Shown here one piece after another: positions 59,107 through 64,000 of a DNA stretch of 64,000 bases. This DNA is from Vicia villosa (Eukaryota > Streptophyta > Magnoliopsida > Fabales > Fabaceae): contig NC_081180.1 in NCBI RefSeq assembly GCF_029867415.1, forward strand, positions 24,824,808 through 24,888,807, in the 5' to 3' direction. The number at the start of each line of letters is the position of its first letter. The stretch's first letter is position 1. The position numbers were made by a program, and so were the translations under genes. Below the pieces are notes generated by a model. It was not told where the DNA came from. It made no database searches and saw only the letters and a list, made by a program, of their open reading frames with translations.

Positions 59107-60285
59107 TGCTTCAATAAGTTGTCAAAACACATTTTGTTGTAGCTGAATAAACCAGCCATGTTATGTTTATTCATCTTTAACTGTGTTGTTCCACTTTCTG
59201 AGTAAGTTGGAACCTTTTTTGTTGTTGGTCACAGTTTGGACTTATATCCTCCTGTATTATGGAATTAGGACAATGCTTGGATTTCTAACAAAAAAACGAG
59301 GATGTTCTTGACAGGATCAGTTCTTGTTTTTGTCAGGTGATGCGATGTTGAGAGAATCATTTAGTGTTCAGTATAAGTTTGAGAAGAAAGGTTCTGGTGA
59401 TTTACTGATGTTAGCACATCCTCTTCATCTTTAGTTTTTCTCTAAGATTCTAATGTTACAGTTTTGAGTGATTTTAAGTATCTCAGCACTCTCAAAGAGC
59501 TTGTCGGTGTTTGTGATTCATGTCTTTTGAAAACTGATCCTGTTTATATAACTTTGCATCCTAACAATAGTACCAATGAGTCATTTTGTATTGTGAGCAG
59601 ATTGTTTGTTTTCCTGTGCTTTGGTAATTATATTATTAACAAAAAAAAGTTAAAAGTCAAAGATGTTGTAATATGATTTGTCAGAATTGTATAATAATGC
59701 TACATGACTTCTAGTTTCTTGTTTTGTAATACCAAGTTCAATCTCAGCACAATAAGGTTGTTACTATACTTGGCAACAAAACCAGTTTAAATTCTGATAT
59801 ACTATGTTTGCAACCTGAATTAACTTGTTTTCAACACTTATGTCGTGAATTTTTTTTTGCTATGCTCTCTACCCTCAAGAACAAGAATCCTATCTATTAG
59901 TAGGCTTAAACTTAACTGAGGATAGCACATTATGATCTGGTTTGATTCAAGTAGCCGACTCTACTTGGTAGAAAAAAAGACTATTTTTTGTATATAAGCA
60001 AGGCTTCATCATATAGGTATGTATGAATTATTACAATTTTATATCATTGAGATGAACAAATATGTCAAAATAGTGTAACACCTTTAGGCCACTGATGCTA
60101 TAATCTCTTGTGAGTTGTGTTTTTTGCATATCTGTGCATCCATTTTTCCGTCTCGAACTGTTTCAACTTACAAGTCATTTTTGCTTCTTCAAGAGTATGT
60201 ATGTTGTCTGAAATGGAAAACATATTTGAGGCCTCGATACTATTACTATTTATTGAAGATATGATAGGATTGGCTTAACTTAAGT
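59107..60285. other. 3' flank of mTERF gene, no further gene seen
   Basis: Non-coding sequence including the 3' untranslated region of the mTERF gene. Short frames here have no recognisable motif and no transposon end was identified. Confidence 0.55.
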
Positions 60286-60288
60286 TTG

Positions 60289-61742
60289 TTATATCTGTCA
60301 GGACTGACACCTATCAGCATGAATGTATCCTATCTACAGTAGCAGGTCAACTGTCTATAAATGCTACTAGTTGCTATTTCTTGTAACCAACTTTTAGTAA
60401 ATCAAAAAGTTAGTTACACTAAAATGGAAATCCCATTTTTACTTTCTTCATGGTATCACATTGCTGAGTCAATCTATGGCCGCGTTTACTCCACTACCGG
60501 TGTTGCCTCCCTTTTCCGCTCAAATCTCCACTTCTCCAACTCCGACTGCGACTGATGAATTGCGCCGCCTGCATTTCTCACTCAAAATTGCGTACAAATT
60601 GGAAGAAAAGAATTTTCACCTTAGGCGCCAACAAGTAGAACCCCTACATCAATGCGCACGATCTCACAGACCTAGTTGTTTGCACTCGCATTCCGTCTCT
60701 GTTTCTGGATGATGAAGTTCGTCACATTAGATTTGTCAACCCTGTGTATTCTATTTGGATTCAGAAAGATTAAATGTTGTTGTCTTAGCTTCAGTTTGCG
60801 CTTTTTAGTGAGGTTCTCACGTGTGCTTGGTTGCTCTTTTGCACATCAACTATGTGATTGTCTCTTCAATTACTTTCAAAAGTAGACGCGTGCTAGAGCA
60901 CATCATCTTAGGGTTGAATTGCGTGCAATTACACTTGACAGTTTGTCTATTCATGATTATATTCTGAAATTTTTTACAATTGTTGAAGCAATAAGCTTCC
61001 ATTGAAGATTTTATTCCATGTTCTCATCATATTGATGTGATACTTGAAGGTTTGAGTGCTGAATATGCACCAATTTCTCTGTTATTGAGAGTAAATTTGG
61101 TGGAATGGACCTTGATGAAGTTGAGATCCTTCTTTTGGCTCATGAACTTCACCTTGCCAAGTTCAAAAAGCAACCAGCTCCAAACTTAATTTCGCTTAAT
61201 CTCTCATGTTGTGCCTCAGTTATCCTCTCTTGAAGATTTGCAACCTGCTAGTGCTGATTCCTCACCATTACATGATGGTTCCTATAATCTAAAGCAATAT
61301 GATCAAGATTTTCATGGTGGTAAGACCAATCATGGTGGTCATAATAGTAGAGACAAAGGAGGCAGGTTTTCTAATAACAACATTTAGTGCCAAGTGTGTT
61401 CATGTTTTGGTCACTTTGCTCTAAACTACTGGCACTGGTTTAATCATCAGTTTCAACCTTCTTTTAGTGGAAATACTTACAACCAGAGTTCATGGCATGG
61501 TAGTCCTAACTTCTATGGTTGGTTTTCCAATAATGTGTGGTCAAGACCTCCTCCACCTGCATGATCCTTCACTCACAAGTCCTCCAAGCATATTTGTTGC
61601 TAATACCTTGCCCTAAACCTCCACTTCTAGGTTTCCCGACTAAAGGACATCTTATCATGTCACAAGTGATGCCAAAAATCTTCAAAAGTCATTCCTTTTG
61701 AAGGTCTTGACCAGATCTTCAACAAGTCATTGCTATAGGGAA
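60289..61742 (+). pseudogene. Copia relic A: LTR, PBS, gag and protease
   Basis: The left end resembles a copia LTR (CTGTCAGGACTGACACC..., TATAAATGC, TTGTAACCAAC), followed by TGGTATCA at about 60451, the Met-tRNA primer site. Broken plus-strand frames then give Gag: EEKNFHLRRQQV, INAHDLTDLVVCTRIP-like, FVNPVYSIWIQKD, and later SYHVTSDAKNLQ from protease (its DSGA degraded). Numerous stops and shifts. It stops at about 61742, where relic B begins on the other strand. Confidence 0.8.
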
Positions 61743-61744
61743 TA

Positions 61745-63710
61745 CAGTGATAACTTTGTTGGATGAGAGGCTAGTGATAGACTTGAGAAAAAGCTTAGGA
61801 TAAGGGAACCTAAATTCTTTAAACAAAACATCTTTAGAGATATACAATCTTTAAGAAAGGATAGCCAGGTTTGAGTTTGAACAATAAGGTATAAGGGACT
61901 TGGAAGTTAATGGAGGATGAAAGCAACCTATTTATGAGACAAACTGAGTGGAAAAGACATAGTTCCAATAAGATTAAGGAAAAGAAGCCTGAATTAGAAG
62001 GGTGAGGCCAAGGTCCACTATGTGTTTGTGTTTTCTCTCAATCACACCATTTTGATGGTGTGTACGAGGGTATATGACTATGTGAATGATGCTTAGGTCA
62101 GTTAGGAATTTAGTGAAGGGTATATGACTATGTGAAGGAGTTTACTAAGTCTGAATTGTGTGAGGTTGGATAGGGGAAGGGAAAGAGCTAGAACCGGTAA
62201 AGTGAATGTGCAAATCTTGGTCATTGCCTATGTAATTTGTTCATGTCCTTCGATGGGAGTGAGTTGTTGAAGATTTTTTGCATCACTTGTAACATGATAA
62301 GATGCTCCTGAGTCACGGAACCAAGATGTAGGAGTGGAAGGTAGAGTGTTGGCCACAAAGGTGCTGGGAGGAATTAGTAGTGGAAAGGCATGCCTTGGTG
62401 GTTGAGGTGGCCTAGTCCAAATATTGTTGCCAAATTGAGTGGTATAACTCTGCTAGGGAGTTTGATTGTAAGGATTGCCACTGAAGAAAAAAGATTGGAA
62501 CTGTTGGTTGAACCTATGCCAGCAGTTCAAAGCAGAATGCTCAAACCTAGAGAAAACTTGACATTGTATGTTGGAAAGTCGACCTCCTCTACCTCTGCCA
62601 TTTTTTCCACCACGGCCAGGTTTGACACCTCTAAAGGCTTGGTAATCATACTCAGGATTTTGTTGAGTGATTTGGGGAGGAGGAGGAGGTTCAGAACTAG
62701 CAGTTTGAGAGTCAACAGTAATTTGTGATGAAGGCACAATATGAGTTAGATTCAAGGGAACAAGATCTGGAATTGAAGTTTCCTTGAACTTTGCAAGTCT
62801 AAGCTCATGAACAACTAACAGAATTTCAACTTCATCCAAGTCCATGATGTCAAACTTGTTCTTAATATCAGGAAATACTGGAGCATATTTTGAAGACAAA
62901 CCTTCAAGTATAACATCTAAGTGATGTGAACTTGGTAGAGGGTCACCAATGGAAGCTAAGGCATCAACAAAAGTTCTGATCTTGAACAAATAATCATGAA
63001 TTGATAAAGAATCAAGCATAATAGCATGGAGTTTCACACGCAACTGACAAGCACTTGCACATGTTTGCTTTTGAAAGTAACTGAACAATCAATCCTATAG
63101 TTGATGTGCGTGAGAACATCCTAGCACGTGAGAGAGAATTTTGCTAGAGAGCGTAGATTGAAGCCAAGATAACAACATTTGATCCTTTTGAAGCCACATA
63201 GAGTACTCAGGATTCACAAATTCAGAGTTGTGAGCCACATCATCAAGGAATTGAGGTCGAATTCGTGTGCAAACCACAAATTTAATGCAATTGTGTGCGT
63301 TGATGTAAGGTTTAACTTGTTGACGCCAAAGATGAAAATTCTTCTCATCCAGTTTCTGCTTTCTGCGCAATCTTGAGCGAGAATTTGAGACAACGCAAGT
63401 CATTGTTTGCAGACATTGCTGCCGGCGCCAGAGTTGTGGAGACTTGAGCTGAAGTAGACGACGAAGACGGTGGGGGAGATGCCATGGCCTAGAATTGTGT
63501 TAGCAATCTGATACCATGATAGAGTTTGTAATTGCACTGTTCATTTCAGTTGTAGCTAGCTTTTCATTGATTGAGTTTGTTAGTTACAAATAGTGAGCAA
63601 CTGGTTGCATTTATAGTGGCGACCAGTTGGCCTGGTGTAGCAGGTGAAATACAGTCCAAGCTGACACCTGTCAGTCTTGGCAGTTATGATAGTTCTAAAC
63701 TAACTGTCCT
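61745..63710 (-). pseudogene. Copia relic B: LTR, PBS, gag, protease and integrase end
   Basis: Same family as relic A but inverted. From right to left on the minus strand: LTR-like sequence to about 63522; PBS TGGTATCAGATTGC (63508-63521); Gag in two frames, 63403-63095 (KLDEKNFHLWRQQVKPYINA) and 63088-62453 (LDVILEGLSSKYAPVFPDIK, DLDEVEILLVVHELRLAKFK, a Gly/Arg-rich tail and a damaged CCHC); protease WFRDSGASYHVTSDAKNLQ near 62310; and integrase HQNGVIERKHKHIVDLGLTL near 62040, then INRLLSSSINFQVPYTLLFK. The integrase catalytic core is deleted. It is more intact than relic A. Confidence 0.85.
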
Positions 63711-63724
63711 AGCATACCTCTAAA

Positions 63725-64000
63725 TTCTTATTCTTATTTTTATATAGATCAAAAGAACAGATTGTGGAGTGCTTTTGAAATAAGTGGGCATTTTTTGATA
63801 ACATTTCTTATTTGTTTTTCTGATTCTATTGAAGGAAATCAATATGTTTAAATAACTATCCTGCACATAGAATGATTTAAATCTGATTGAGGTAGTTATA
63901 AATTATAATGATTTTTTTTGGTTATATTCTATATATGGTGTTCTTGATTTTTGCGTAAATCTATGAAGAAGCCTATACTGTCCTCTATTTTTTATTTTTA
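63725..64000. other. AT-rich right edge, nothing recognised
   Basis: No frame, repeat or element end is visible in the last part of the window. Confidence 0.5.

Overview
This window is nuclear DNA from a plant, most likely a papilionoid legume of the temperate clade (pea, vetch, clover or Medicago type). The support is an Ogre-type giant Ty3/gypsy retrotransposon with 4.7 kb LTRs and an Arg-tRNA-type primer site, a SIRE/Maximus-type copia LTR, a two-exon defensin-like cysteine-rich peptide gene, and eukaryotic introns and AT richness. The exact species cannot be read from the sequence. Most of the window is transposable elements; only two loci look like intact host genes.

Left arm (1-10721): AT-rich DNA with a diverged ~500 bp tandem repeat, then a small secreted 8-cysteine defensin-like gene on the minus strand (1650-1985). 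Next come AT microsatellites and a decayed LINE reverse-transcriptase relic (about 5440-8922). That relic is interrupted by a 937 bp non-autonomous hAT element with a perfect 8 bp target-site duplication (TSD) and by a 1203 bp SIRE/Maximus solo LTR.

Central nest (10722-56828): a short Ty1/copia relic (152 bp LTRs, TSD ATGAC) was split by a tandem Ty3/gypsy chromovirus array, LTR-internal-LTR-internal-LTR (12115-55903, TSD TCTTA), whose two 1455-residue polyproteins are both open. The third LTR of that array was split by an Ogre-like element (25898-54906, TSD ATAGC). One Ogre LTR was in turn split by a second Ogre-like solo LTR (41070-44989, TSD GTGAT) and by a CACTA DNA transposon (45749-51703, TSD TGA). 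Every level has a matching TSD, so relative order of insertion can be read directly. The Ogre contains a 100 N assembly gap between gag and integrase and an aberrant inverted U5-PBS segment next to its 5' LTR.

The most unusual object is the CACTA element. No transposase is visible; between hairpin-rich subterminal repeats it carries pieces of at least six or seven unrelated host genes on both strands: plastid fructose-bisphosphate aldolase, ARF-related protein 1, cullin-1, an importin-like HEAT protein, a LysM receptor ectodomain (an intact 229-codon reading frame), NOG1 and a myosin motor. Several pieces keep splice sites.

Right arm (56829-64000): GGT-rich spacer that continues the left flank of the copia insertion, a nuclear insertion of chloroplast atpA ending about 160 bp before an intact single-exon mTERF gene (57988-59106), unremarkable 3' flank, and two related copia relics facing each other (60289-63710).

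All identifications rest on reading translated motifs, ends and TSDs by eye; no database search was run.
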